Below, one piece after another: positions 56,013 through 64,000 of a DNA stretch of 64,000 bases. Source of the DNA: Flammeovirgaceae bacterium SG7u.111 (GTDB lineage Bacteria; Bacteroidota; Bacteroidia; Cytophagales; Flammeovirgaceae); contig CP139021.1 of assembly GCA_034044135.1 (NCBI GenBank), positions 7,416,001 to 7,480,000 of the forward strand. Direction: 5' to 3'. Made by a program: the position numbers and the translations under genes. The notes under the pieces were generated by a model. That model worked only from the letters and a program-made list of their open reading frames with translations. It did no database searches and was not told the DNA's origin. The stretch's first letter is position 1. Each line of letters starts with the position of its first letter.

Positions 56013-56894
56013 TTGGAAAACACTTTGAAAGAAACAGGAGCGTACAGGATTCAAGATCCTTCATTTGATATCCTCAAGATGGATAGCTACCAGCTTTTAA
56101 TAAAGTTTGGGGCGAGTAGTTCTACGGTAGCGGTCTTTGAGAAAGAGTCCAACAAATTCCTTTTCGCTGAAAGTTTTCTTTATGATAATGCGGAGTCTGA
56201 CACGTCAATGGTGGTCAGACTCCAAAATATATGGAACAACCATGAGTACCTGATAGCAAGCTTTTGGAAAGAAGTTGTGCTTATACCGGTCAATACTCAT
56301 TTCACAATCGTTCCTTCAAAAGTTTTTTCAGAAGAGCAATCTTCTGATTATCTCAAGCTCAATACCCGAATTTCCCAATCTAAAGAGCATGTATTTTCCC
56401 AAGAGCTCTCTTCTATAGAAAGCACTGCCGTATTTGCTATTGGGTCGGAGCTTTATGATTGGTTTAAAGAAATTTATCCTCAAGCAGAAATAAAATGCTC
56501 TCATTTGGCATCTTCATTTCTAATGGGTATCTCAAGTGCTATTCCATCTTCTAGCAACACTATTTACGTGAACACATCTGGCAAACTTATGTCAGTGGCA
56601 GTTGTGCAAGATGGGAAACTTAAGTTTGTGAATAATTTTGAGTACCATCGTTCTCCCGAAGATTTCAACTACTTTGTATTGTTGGTGATCAGTGAGCTTG
56701 GGTTGTCCCAAGAAACGGTAGACGTGAAAGTTTGGGGAGATATCAGCGAGACTACCCTGCAAATGGATGTGCTTAAAACTTATGTAAAAAGTTTGAGCTT
56801 TGGGGACAGGCCAGCCGAATTTACATTCACAGTACCGTTCAATGATATTCCCAATCATTTCAATTTAGATATTTATAGCGCTACCCGTCGTTAA
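56013..56894 (+). CDS. DUF3822-family protein
   Basis: A 293-residue protein resembling the DUF3822 family, which in Bacteroidota is often found just before coaD. It looks like an actin/ASKHA-type fold: a strand-rich N-terminal half with YQLLIKFGASSSTVAVFEKESNKFLFAES, and a second half with NTIYVNTSGKLMSVAVVQDGKLKFVNNFEY. No function is known. The start is TTG 56013, 2 bases after the previous stop, because the next Met (residue 23) would remove the family's first strand. Its stop overlaps the coaD ATG by one base. Confidence 0.75.
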   Translation: MENTLKETGAYRIQDPSFDILKMDSYQLLIKFGASSSTVAVFEKESNKFLFAESFLYDNAESDTSMVVRLQNIWNNHEYLIASFWKEVVLIPVNTHFTIVPSKVFSEEQSSDYLKLNTRISQSKEHVFSQELSSIESTAVFAIGSELYDWFKEIYPQAEIKCSHLASSFLMGISSAIPSSSNTIYVNTSGKLMSVAVVQDGKLKFVNNFEYHRSPEDFNYFVLLVISELGLSQETVDVKVWGDISETTLQMDVLKTYVKSLSFGDRPAEFTFTVPFNDIPNHFNLDIYSATRR

Positions 56895-57349
56895 TGATGA
56901 GCAGAATCGCCTTGTTTCCAGGTTCTTTTGATCCCTTTACAAAAGGGCATGCGGATGTCGTGCACCGAGGTTCAAAAATCTTCGATCAAGTGATAGTTTC
57001 AGTTGGGCACAATGCTCAGAAAAAACGTTTTTTCCCTGTAGAAGTGATGGTGGAAAAGATATCTGAAGCATTTGCTGGACAAGATAATGTGAAGGTGGTA
57101 GCTTATGAAGAGCTTACCGCAGAGCTCGCAAAAAAATTAAAAGCCAAGTTCCTGCTCAGGGGATTGAGAAATACGACCGATTTTGAATACGAAAACACTA
57201 TTGCCCAAGTCAACCGTCATATTTTTGATGACTTGGAGACAGTTTTCCTCATTACATCTCCCAAATATGCTTATATCAACTCCACTATAGTGAGAGAAAT
57301 TTATAGGTTTGGGCAAAACGTAGATGAATTCCTTCCATACAATTTGTAA
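56894..57349 (+). CDS. coaD: Pantetheine-phosphate adenylyltransferase
   Basis: A 151-residue enzyme that joins AMP from ATP to 4'-phosphopantetheine to give dephospho-CoA, the next-to-last step of CoA synthesis. The nucleotidyltransferase motif is FPGSFDPFTKGHADVV (about 8-23), then FLLRGLRNTTDFEYE (about 91-105) and the SSTIVRE-like INSTIVREI (about 131-139). The length is slightly shorter than the usual 155-165. The overlapping start (TAATG) couples it to the DUF3822 gene. A second ATG follows at once and could also be used. Confidence 0.97.
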   Translation: MMSRIALFPGSFDPFTKGHADVVHRGSKIFDQVIVSVGHNAQKKRFFPVEVMVEKISEAFAGQDNVKVVAYEELTAELAKKLKAKFLLRGLRNTTDFEYENTIAQVNRHIFDDLETVFLITSPKYAYINSTIVREIYRFGQNVDEFLPYNL

Positions 57350-57596
57350 TCCCCTAGTTCGTCCTCCCAATAAACTTTTGGAAGGATTCCTTATGCCAAA
57401 ATAATAGTGCTTGTCGGAGCTTGGGCTCAAATTATTTGTATCTTTACTTGTTTGAATTATCTCTTGTAGATAAATTCAAGGAATTTAATTTTATATAAGC
57501 AAGGCAAAGTATCTTATCAGATGGTTTTTGGATATCAAGGACTTAAATTAAGCCAGCCTGCTTATTTCTTAATTGACTTATAAAATAAGTATAGAT

Positions 57597-59066
57597 ATGG
57601 GATGTGGATCTTGTGCAACGGGAAGCTGTGGAACAATCGCCGAGGCGAAAACAGATGCCCCAGTAGTAGAAGGATGCACCCGAGGATGTGGAAAATTAAA
57701 CTCTTTTGATTGGCTGGGCGACATGTCATTGCCAAGTCTTGAGCAATTTAACATTGTAGAGGTTAAATTTAAAGGAGGAAGAAAAGATTTTTTCCGAAAT
57801 ATCCAAGGGATAAATGTAGAAATAGGTGACCCTGTAGTGGTCGAAATGCAAAATGGGCATCATGTAGGCTACGTGTCGCTCAGAGGCGAGCTTGTGAGGC
57901 TTCAAATGCGCAAAAAGGGTGTCAAAGATGATGACGATGTAAAAGTCATTTATCGAAAAGCGACCCAAAAAGACTTGGAGAAATATGACCAAGTATCTAA
58001 ACGGGAAGTACCAACTATGTTCCGAACAAGGGAGATAATTGAAAAGCTCGATCTTAAGATGAAGCTCTCAGATGTAGAGTTCCAAGCCGATAATTCTAAA
58101 GCCACTTTTTATTATTCAGCCGATGAGCGGGTTGATTTCCGCGAGCTTATTAAAATGATAGCTGGTGAATTCAAACTCAGGGTCGAAATGCGCCAAATTA
58201 GTTTGAGGCAAGAAGCTAGCCGCCTTGGGGGCATTGGCTCTTGCGGCAGGGAACTATGCTGCTCAACTTGGCTTACCGACTTCAAAACGGTTTCTACAGG
58301 TGCTGCTAGGTACCAAAACCTCTCATTGAACCCTGCAAAGCTTTCTGGCCAGTGCGGAAGGTTGAAGTGCTGTCTCAATTATGAGCTGGAAACCTACATG
58401 GATGCTTTGATAGATATTCCCAAGCTAGATGCGAAGCTGAAGACTTCCAAAGGCGAAGCCAGCTTGCAAAAGGTTGATATATTTAAAAAGATCATGTGGT
58501 TTAGCTTCGATACCGAAAGTACTTGGTTTCCAATAGCGGCCAGCAAGGTGAAGGAAATTATAGAGCTAAATAAAAAGGGCGATACCTATGAGGTAGAAAA
58601 AGCGGACTTGCCAGAGGAAGTAACCATTGGGAAAGGATCGGCTACTATCAATAATGAAGATATCGACAGGCTAGACAAGAAGCTCAATGCAGACTCGAAG
58701 AAGAAGAAAAGGAAAAAGAAGAAGAAAGGAGGAGGTAACCCTTCGGCAACTGTAGGCCAAGGGCAACAGCAAGGTCAGGGTAAACAGGGCAATCCTAATA
58801 ATCCGCAGAAATCCCAAAGAGGGGGGCAGAGGTCTAGGAAGCAGCAGCCTAATAATAAACAGGCTAACCAAAGAGGGGGAAAGCCTCAACAAGGCCAGCT
58901 TAAAAAAACGGATGGTAACCAAGCGCCAAGTGCTACTCCTCCCCAAGGTCAAAAAAATGACAACCAACAGGGGCAAGAAAACAAAGGTTCGGGAGGAAAG
59001 CGCAGGTACAGAGGGCGTAACAAGAGGAATAATAATAGGAACAACAAACCCAATAAGCCCGAATAG
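57597..59066 (+). CDS. ricT: PSP1-domain protein, RicT-like, with long basic disordered tail
   Basis: A 489-residue protein. The PSP1 region covers about residues 50-330, with FKGGRKDFFRN, QISLRQEASRLGGIGSCGRELCC and SGQCGRLKCCLNYE; these cysteine pairs hold Fe-S clusters in the Bacillus subtilis RicA-RicF-RicT complex, which works with RNase Y in mRNA maturation. The N-terminus has a separate cysteine group (MGCGSCATGSCG, then CTRGCGK). From about residue 364 the tail of about 125 residues is Lys, Gln, Asn, Gly and Arg-rich with RGG-like steps. The ATG 57597 is chosen because family members begin MGCGSC; the frame runs on to a TTG at 57573. Confidence 0.9.
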   Translation: MGCGSCATGSCGTIAEAKTDAPVVEGCTRGCGKLNSFDWLGDMSLPSLEQFNIVEVKFKGGRKDFFRNIQGINVEIGDPVVVEMQNGHHVGYVSLRGELVRLQMRKKGVKDDDDVKVIYRKATQKDLEKYDQVSKREVPTMFRTREIIEKLDLKMKLSDVEFQADNSKATFYYSADERVDFRELIKMIAGEFKLRVEMRQISLRQEASRLGGIGSCGRELCCSTWLTDFKTVSTGAARYQNLSLNPAKLSGQCGRLKCCLNYELETYMDALIDIPKLDAKLKTSKGEASLQKVDIFKKIMWFSFDTESTWFPIAASKVKEIIELNKKGDTYEVEKADLPEEVTIGKGSATINNEDIDRLDKKLNADSKKKKRKKKKKGGGNPSATVGQGQQQGQGKQGNPNNPQKSQRGGQRSRKQQPNNKQANQRGGKPQQGQLKKTDGNQAPSATPPQGQKNDNQQGQENKGSGGKRRYRGRNKRNNNRNNKPNKPE

Positions 59067-59093
59067 ATTAATTATTCTTAGTAAGAACTGCTT

Positions 59094-59579
59094 ATGAAAC
59101 TATATTCTTTTTGCATTCTATTTTTTGTGACTTTATGCTTTTCGGCATGTACTGATAGTGCGGTGGTAAGTGAGTTTGAAGACCTTGATAAGGAAGGTTG
59201 GGCCATTGACTCTGCCAAGGTCTTCCAATTTGTGGTGGAGGATGAAAATCAAGCTTATGACCTATATTACCATGTGAGGAACGAGATAGATTATCCATTT
59301 TATAATTTGTATGTAAAATACGAGCTAAAGGATGGAGAGGGTAAGACCTTGAATAGTAAAATGAGTGAAGTTCTGCTGATGGATGAAAAAACAGGCAGGC
59401 CCTTTGGAAGTGGGGGAGGAGGAGTGTACGACCACGAAGTGTTGGTTTTGTCAGACTACTCCTTTCCCAAAAGCGGGGACTATTCTTTTAGCTTGCGGCA
59501 GTATATGCGCCGCGATACCTTGCCAAATATCCAAGCGATAGGGTTTAGCCTCAAAAAAGCTAAGAATAAAAATGAATAA
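59094..59579 (+). CDS. gldH: Gliding motility lipoprotein GldH
   Basis: A 161-residue lipoprotein with lipobox CFSAC (Cys19). GldH is required for gliding in F. johnsoniae, where it helps make or keep the SprB-type adhesin machinery stable. Family phrases seen are DLYYHVRNEIDYPFYNLYVKYEL and GDYSFSLRQYMRRDTLPNIQAIGF, the latter close to the C-terminus. It follows ricT by 27 bases, an order common in Bacteroidota, and overlaps the next gene by 8 bases. Confidence 0.93.
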   Translation: MKLYSFCILFFVTLCFSACTDSAVVSEFEDLDKEGWAIDSAKVFQFVVEDENQAYDLYYHVRNEIDYPFYNLYVKYELKDGEGKTLNSKMSEVLLMDEKTGRPFGSGGGGVYDHEVLVLSDYSFPKSGDYSFSLRQYMRRDTLPNIQAIGFSLKKAKNKNE

Positions 59580-60135
59580 CGAGCTTTCCCAAAAGCTTAA
59601 AGAGATACTTCTTCATGACAAGTGGAGAATGGAAAAATTGGAAGAGGTAAGATCTTTAGGTTTGAATGACTGTTGGATTGGGGCTGGTTTTGTACGCAAC
59701 AAAGTTTGGGACTTTTCCCATGGTTTCGCCACCTCTTCGCTCCTCAACGATGTGGATGTTATCTATTTTGACCGAAATGATTTTTCCAGAGAAAGAGACT
59801 TCGGGTTAGAAAATAAGCTCTTCAAAAATGAATCTTCGGTCAATTGGTCGGTTAAGAACCAAGCAAGAATGCATTCGAAGCACGACCATTCCCCTTATAA
59901 AAACTGCGAAGAAGCCATAGGTCATTGGGTAGAAACAGCAACTTGTGTAGCTGTTCGCCTAACTGAAACTGGTGAGCTTGAGCTGATAGCACCTCATGGA
60001 CTTGAAGACTTGATGAACCTTTGGGTAAAACCTACCGCAGCATTTATCGATTTCCCTCGCAGGGAAATTTACCTCAACAGAATGGAAGAGAAGCAATGGG
60101 TAGAAAAGTGGCCAAAACTTCGAGTGTTTCTGTAA
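59572..60135 (+). CDS. Nucleotidyltransferase-like protein (DUF925/NTP_transf_6)
   Basis: A 187-residue protein whose ATG lies 8 bases inside gldH. The phrase IGAGFVRNKVWDFSHGF (about residues 36-52) followed by LNDVDVIYFD (about 58-67) gives the family's putative active-site acidic residues. Relatives are annotated as nucleotidyltransferases by fold, with no known substrate. The overlap with gldH suggests translation coupling. No link to gliding is established. Confidence 0.9.
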   Translation: MNNELSQKLKEILLHDKWRMEKLEEVRSLGLNDCWIGAGFVRNKVWDFSHGFATSSLLNDVDVIYFDRNDFSRERDFGLENKLFKNESSVNWSVKNQARMHSKHDHSPYKNCEEAIGHWVETATCVAVRLTETGELELIAPHGLEDLMNLWVKPTAAFIDFPRREIYLNRMEEKQWVEKWPKLRVFL

Positions 60136-60376
60136 AAAAGATCTGTACAGCCCTCTGTGTAATATTTTTTATCAAATACTCTTGTACGAGTGTGGCGAAT
60201 GAGTAAATCTTCCTGATTTCTGACTCTTACAGTATTTTCCCCATGTAATATCTAATCCTAACAATGCTATTTAAGGCTAAAACTATGGCTTTGAATGGCT
60301 TGGTTCAGCGGATGGGAAAAAGCGGTTATCATGTTTCTGTTAATCAAACGTATTAGTAAATGAATGTTAATTCTGC
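60136..60376. other. Gap after the nucleotidyltransferase-like gene
   Basis: No gene-like frame or strong terminator is visible in the 241 bases before the promoter at 60377. Confidence 0.4.
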
Positions 60377-60404
60377 TTGTGCTTCAAGTGCAAGAATATG
60401 TTTG
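60377..60404 (+). promoter_or_regulatory. Promoter of the unknown gene at 60424
   Basis: TTG (60377-60379), a 17-base spacer and TATGTTTG (60397-60404), a full match, ending 19 bases before the start codon. Confidence 0.6.
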
Positions 60405-60423
60405 ACAATAGTAAACTAAGCCA

Positions 60424-61332
60424 ATGTATTATAGTGGGAAATTAGTGATAGACCCCTCTCAGGTGACTGTCATAGAAAGCATGAAACCTAGCTCTTTCGG
60501 TGGGTTTTTGATGTATTGCCTAAATGGCGGGGACTCGCCAGAGAAGCAGGAAACCGAAACATTTACAGCGGTATCTATATTGCAGCAGTTCCATAGTGTT
60601 TTCAGGTCGTTAGGGTTTCATAATATCATCAAGCTAACCTTAGACGGTAGCGACCACTACATGGATGAAAAAGGAGAGGAGCATGACTTGAAGGAGGCTA
60701 TTGAAAGTTTTCAGCTTGGCTGCAACCCTAAAAAGGCAACGGGCTTTAATAAATTAGAGTTAGTGTTGGAGCACGATGAGGGCTGTTTCAAGTACTTGGT
60801 TTCCATATCTATTTGCCGAATTCATAAGATTGGGGAATATCCGATAAGTATTACCATTAACGGTTTATTGAAAGATTTTACTATTGGTGAGGAGAAAGAT
60901 TTCATCCAAGTAAAAAAGCAGATTTTCAACATCTCTGAAAATCAAGAAACCTACGACGAATACGTGGCGTTGCGAGGAAAGGAGTTTGCTGAATTTGTGA
61001 ATAGCAAAGAAAAAAAACTAAAGAAATTTATTAGAATAGACGATGTGGTCAAAAACATAAAGCCTAAACTAATAGCACCAGTTCCAGGTGCCCAAGGTAT
61101 TCGTTACAGTATTTATGCCGACCCTGCCTTTCATGGGTATGCTGGTATAGACGAGCATTGCTACTATACTACCGTTTGGTACGAAATAGCTAAAAAGCGA
61201 AAAATTAAGGTGAAGGAGTTGGATATTTTTGATGAGTTTGGAGGGAAGATAATATGTATTGGTGAAGAGGAATTTTGCCTCGCTACCGATGAGTTTAGCA
61301 GTTGGCAAACCAAAGTGAGAGAAACAACCTGA
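60424..61332 (+). CDS. Unknown cytoplasmic protein
   Basis: A 302-residue protein that I do not recognise. It has no signal peptide or membrane helix. Strand-helix alternation is visible. There are four Cys in the middle (LGCNP, EGCFKYL, ISICRIH) and two near the end, and a charged helix FAEFVNSKEKKLKKFIR (about residues 188-204). It has its own close-fitting promoter and a strong terminator, so it is probably a real expressed unit. It may be lineage-specific. Confidence 0.65.
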   Translation: MYYSGKLVIDPSQVTVIESMKPSSFGGFLMYCLNGGDSPEKQETETFTAVSILQQFHSVFRSLGFHNIIKLTLDGSDHYMDEKGEEHDLKEAIESFQLGCNPKKATGFNKLELVLEHDEGCFKYLVSISICRIHKIGEYPISITINGLLKDFTIGEEKDFIQVKKQIFNISENQETYDEYVALRGKEFAEFVNSKEKKLKKFIRIDDVVKNIKPKLIAPVPGAQGIRYSIYADPAFHGYAGIDEHCYYTTVWYEIAKKRKIKVKELDIFDEFGGKIICIGEEEFCLATDEFSSWQTKVRETT

Positions 61333-61336
61333 TGTT

Positions 61337-61370
61337 AAAACCCCTGATCAAATTACCGATCAGGGGTTTT
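61337..61370. terminator. Terminator between the unknown gene and the arsenic operon
   Basis: A perfect 13-bp stem (61337-61349 with 61358-61370) with an 8-base loop. It contains A and T runs at both ends, so it may act in both directions between convergent genes. Confidence 0.88.
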
Positions 61371-61385
61371 AAATTTTTTCTGGAG

Positions 61386-62414
61386 CTAATAGTATTTTTT
61401 CTTCAGCCAAAAGGAAACCCTAACCAGTAATATCAAAGCAGGAACTTCCACCAAAGGACCTATTACCCCGGCAAAAGCTTGCCCAGAGTTCAAACCGAAA
61501 ACAGCAATGGCTACTGCTATTGCCAATTCAAAATTATTCCCTGCCGCCGTGAAGGCAATCGACGCATTTTTATCATAGGTAGCTCCCATTGCTTTGCTTA
61601 TGAAAAAGCCGATAATGAACATGATGCCAAAGTAAAATAAAAGTGGGATGGCAATTCGGAAAACGTCCATTGGAATCTGAACAATTAGCTCACCTTTAAG
61701 TGAAAACATCACTACAATGGTGAATAAAAGCGCGATAAGCGTTATGGGAGAAATGGTAGGTAAAAATGATGTTTTGTACCATTCTTCACCTTTTAACTTT
61801 ACTAAAATAACTCGGCTAAGGATACCTGCTAAAAAAGGAATACCCAAATAGATGGCCACACTTTCGGCAATTGTAGCAATTGAAATATCTACGATAGCCC
61901 CTTCAAAACCAAACATAGGTGGTAGTTTGGTGATAAAAAGCCAAGCATAAAAACTATAGCCAAATACTTGGAAAATACTATTTAGGGCAACTAGCCCAGC
62001 TCCGTATTCGCTACTCCCTTCCGCTAGGTCGTTCCAAACTAACACCATGGCAATACATCTGGCCAAACCGATCAATATCAAGCCGACCATGTATTCTGGA
62101 TAGTCTTGCAAAAAGGTAATTGCTAAAATGAACATTAGCAAAGGACCTATTATCCAGTTTAGTAACAAAGAGATGGACAATACTTTTACATCTTTAAAAA
62201 CTTTTGGCAAAAGTTTGTAGTCGACCTTTGCCAAAGGAGGATACATCATCAAAATTAATCCAATGGCTAGTGGAATATTGGTGCTTCCTTGGCTGAATGA
62301 GTTGATGAAGTCTGAGCTTTCAGGTAAAAAATAACCGATGCCAACCCCTATAGCCATAGCTAAGAAAATCCATAAGGTAAGGTACTGATCTAAAAAATTG
62401 AGCTTTTTTTTCAT
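61386..62414 (-). CDS. arsB: ACR3-family arsenite efflux permease
   Basis: A 342-residue membrane protein with ten hydrophobic helices that pumps arsenite (or antimonite) out of the cell using the proton gradient. The conserved Cys needed for transport is in [19 protein letters not shown] (about residues 116-134), and a second family block lies at [18 protein letters not shown]. It belongs to the Acr3 family and not the E. coli ArsB family. Its ATG overlaps the stop of the upstream ArsC-like gene by 4 bases. It is the last gene of the arsenic unit. Confidence 0.94.
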   Translation of the reverse strand: MKKKLNFLDQYLTLWIFLAMAIGVGIGYFLPESSDFINSFSQGSTNIPLAIGLILMMYPPLAKVDYKLLPKVFKDVKVLSISLLLNWIIGPLLMFILAITFLQDYPEYMVGLILIGLARCIAMVLVWNDLAEGSSEYGAGLVALNSIFQVFGYSFYAWLFITKLPPMFGFEGAIVDISIATIAESVAIYLGIPFLAGILSRVILVKLKGEEWYKTSFLPTISPITLIALLFTIVVMFSLKGELIVQIPMDVFRIAIPLLFYFGIMFIIGFFISKAMGATYDKNASIAFTAAGNNFELAIAVAIAVFGLNSGQAFAGVIGPLVEVPALILLVRVSFWLKKKYY

Positions 62415-63136
62415 CGTTTGCTAATCTCTATTTTATGAATAATTTTTTCTTTTGTTATTGATGCCAAGTAGAACATTTCTAGAGCAATAGTTCTTGCTGT
62501 TATGTCATATTTTACCATAGCCGATGGCGTGTTATCATAATATCTTGGGTCATCATAGGGAAGAGAATATCTTTCGCTTGATTTTTCGATGATTGGGCAT
62601 GACTTATCTGCGTCAGAGCAAACCATGACGGCTATAAAATCACTATGAGGGTTTTGGTTGTCAGAATATTTTTTTGAAAAACAAACAAAGGTCTCAATTC
62701 CATTTGATATCGAGTAGATAGGGTTAGTGCTTTTATTATCCTTGCTTATACTAAACCCCGCCCTTTCTAAGGCAGCTAATGCATTGTCATGAAATTTTGT
62801 CGGGTCAATGCCTCCTGAGAAAGTCTTAACATTTTTTATTCCATAGTAGTAAAAGGCTGTTTGTAGCCATATTTGAGCTAGTTGGCTTCTTCTGGAGTTT
62901 TGCGTACATACAAATAGTAAAGAAGAGCTACTGGTTTGGTCAAGCTTGCTAATTATGGTTTCGGAGATATTGTTCAAGACTTCTTTGCGCTCTTTAGAAA
63001 TCTCAACTGTTGTTTTCTCTAAATCGTTTATGTAGGTATTGAGGCTTTTGTTTAGTTGTTGACCATTAGCATTGCCTCTAATCATTAACAGAATAAATAG
63101 AGAAGTTACACTGAGTAAAAAAAGATGTTTCTTCAT
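62411..63136 (-). CDS. Secreted ArsC/LMW-phosphatase-like protein
   Basis: A 241-residue protein in which an LMW-phosphatase/arsenate-reductase domain follows a signal peptide (1-23, hydrophobic 5-19, ending NANG). The P-loop is CTQNSRRS with Cys77 (Cx5R). The second conserved pair is VCSDADKSC. Compared with its neighbour it is more divergent: CTQN for CTHN, DADK for HADE, and a loose C-terminus. It overlaps arsB by 4 bases. Whether it still reduces arsenate, or does it outside the cytoplasm, cannot be told from sequence. Confidence 0.85.
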   Translation of the reverse strand: MKKHLFLLSVTSLFILLMIRGNANGQQLNKSLNTYINDLEKTTVEISKERKEVLNNISETIISKLDQTSSSSLLFVCTQNSRRSQLAQIWLQTAFYYYGIKNVKTFSGGIDPTKFHDNALAALERAGFSISKDNKSTNPIYSISNGIETFVCFSKKYSDNQNPHSDFIAVMVCSDADKSCPIIEKSSERYSLPYDDPRYYDNTPSAMVKYDITARTIALEMFYLASITKEKIIHKIEISKR

Positions 63137-63169
63137 TTCTTTACAGTTAAAATGCTTTAAAAACTATTT

Positions 63170-63928
63170 TTATAGATTTATTTTCTCTTTAACTACAGAT
63201 GCCATATAAAACATTTCTGTAGCTATTTGTAGGCAACGTTCGTCATATTTAGCTGCTTCATAGTCAGTGCCATCTGCAACTTTTGGATCTTCGTAAGGTA
63301 TAGGGATTCTCATATTTGCACCTGGTATGAAAGGACAATTTTCATCGGCATGAGAACATGTCATTATAGCTGCAAAGTTTTTTTGAGGATTATATAGGTT
63401 GCTATATTTTTTAGAGAAACATTCCATTGAAGGAGCCTTTTCTGCAAAATTCACATTGTAATGCGGATTTTCGCCTCCTGGGTTTTCTACTTGAAATCCT
63501 GCTCGTTGGATAGCATCAACCGCTCTTGGGTTAAATGCAGTAGCCTCTGTACCTCCAGAATATGTGAATATTCCTTCGTCAATACCGTAGTAATAGGCTG
63601 CGGTAGCTGCCCATATTTGGCTCAAATGGCTTCGGCGGCTATTGTGGGTACATATAAATATTAAGTTGGCAGCTTCGTTTGCTTGCCTTTTTTCATGTAC
63701 ATATGAAGCTAGTGAATCTAAATCCTTTTTTCTCTCTGTAGGAATAGCCTCCATGCCAGTTATTGCGCTATCGATGTATTCGAGTAGTTTTGGGTACATA
63801 GTTTTAGGTGTTTGAGCTTTTATTTGATTATTACCTAGTTCCATTGATGTTTCTTGAGTTTCTTTTTTTTGTGAACAGCTTGCCAATAAAAGGGAGAGTA
63901 TTAACAGAGGAATAATTCTTTTTTCCAT
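63170..63928 (-). CDS. Lipoprotein ArsC/LMW-phosphatase-like protein
   Basis: A 252-residue protein closely like the thioredoxin-type ArsC/LMW-phosphatase fold of Bacteroidota ars operons: P-loop CTHNSRRS with Cys93, [22 protein letters not shown], and the second Cys pair MTCSHADENCPF. In front of it lies a lipoprotein signal with lipobox LLASC (Cys18) and a spacer to about residue 43. The Met at residue 44 (MYPKLLEYI, 63799) is where I believe the cytoplasmic relatives begin, so an internal start would give a normal 209-residue ArsC. It lies 33 bases upstream of the second ArsC-like gene. Confidence 0.88.
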   Translation of the reverse strand: MEKRIIPLLILSLLLASCSQKKETQETSMELGNNQIKAQTPKTMYPKLLEYIDSAITGMEAIPTERKKDLDSLASYVHEKRQANEAANLIFICTHNSRRSHLSQIWAATAAYYYGIDEGIFTYSGGTEATAFNPRAVDAIQRAGFQVENPGGENPHYNVNFAEKAPSMECFSKKYSNLYNPQKNFAAIMTCSHADENCPFIPGANMRIPIPYEDPKVADGTDYEAAKYDERCLQIATEMFYMASVVKEKINL

Positions 63929-63960
63929 TGTAGTTTGATAAAATACGATTTATATATTGT

Positions 63961-64000
63961 TTAGCAGCAACCTGAGTTCGGCTCACATTGGTTTTGTTTG
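63961..64000 (-). CDS. 3' end of an upstream gene with a Cys-rich tail, probably DUF6428
   Basis: Only the last 12 codons and the stop are in the window, reading KQNQCEPNSGCC. Such a Cys-rich end with a final CC is as I recall it for the DUF6428 proteins that sit next to ArsC and ACR3 in Bacteroidota arsenic operons. It lies 32 bases before the lipoprotein ArsC-like gene on the same strand, so it is probably part of the same operon. Recognition rests on 12 residues. Confidence 0.45.
   Translation of the reverse strand, partial: KQNQCEPNSGCC

Noticed and set aside
1-64000. tRNA or rRNA genes, CRISPR arrays, insertion sequences, prophage or replication origin
   Set aside because: None was seen on reading through the gaps and gene content.

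Overview
The window is a stretch of bacterial chromosome from a Bacteroidota member, most likely of the order Cytophagales. Four things point there: gliding genes (gldF, gldG, gldH); a TonB-dependent receptor and many signal-peptide proteins of Bacteroidota type; promoters of the -33 TTG / -7 TAnnTTTG kind instead of E. coli-type boxes; and weak or absent Shine-Dalgarno sequences. Base composition is even, and no tRNA, rRNA, CRISPR array, insertion sequence, phage gene or origin was seen. Gene density is high and most transcription units end in clear hairpin terminators.

Layout. 1-4.7 kb: 3' end of gyrA, a TPR protein, a PorG-like barrel, a small secreted protein and recO. 4.8-14.3 kb: pgi; a five-gene unit (serine hydrolase, DoxX-like, gldF, gldG, orphan glycosyltransferase-tail-like ORF); an unknown secreted protein; a phosphohexomutase. 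14.3-20.8 kb: an AT-rich gap with a candidate small RNA, a lipoprotein, and a 1414-residue secreted TPR-CHAT protein on the minus strand. 21-28.4 kb: ftsH and rsfS divergent from birA; a 690-base non-coding block that looks like a structured minus-strand RNA; a two-component system; a Sua5-type enzyme. 28.7-41.5 kb: secA, a TonB-family receptor, pyruvate dehydrogenase E2, asd, ppk2, an epimerase and a four-repeat secreted protein. 41.8-47.7 kb: a SPOR-like protein, a TPR protein, and a minus-strand unit yceI-like / SUMF1-like / Tat-exported oxidoreductase. 48-54.5 kb, all minus: trmD, leuB, leuD and leuC with a structured leader, psd, gdhA. 54.6-61.3 kb: an NlpC/P60 peptidase, a pilin-like protein, a DUF3822 protein and coaD, ricT, gldH, a nucleotidyltransferase-like protein and an unknown gene. 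61.4-64 kb: an arsenic operon on the minus strand.

How the genes work together. GldF and GldG are the membrane parts of an ABC transporter needed for gliding, and GldH is an associated lipoprotein encoded elsewhere in the window, next to ricT. The leuC-leuD-leuB unit covers leucine synthesis from 2-isopropylmalate, and leuA is not in the window. The arsenic block pairs an ACR3 arsenite pump with two ArsC/LMW-phosphatase-like proteins that both carry export signals, which is unexpected because this reaction is normally cytoplasmic.

The strongest candidates for something undescribed are the structured non-coding block at 24.65-25.23 kb, with three copies of a 12-base motif, nested stems and a minus-strand terminator; the promoter-to-terminator unit near 14.8 kb; the leuC leader; and the exported ArsC-like pair. 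All readings come from inspecting the sequence. No database search was possible.
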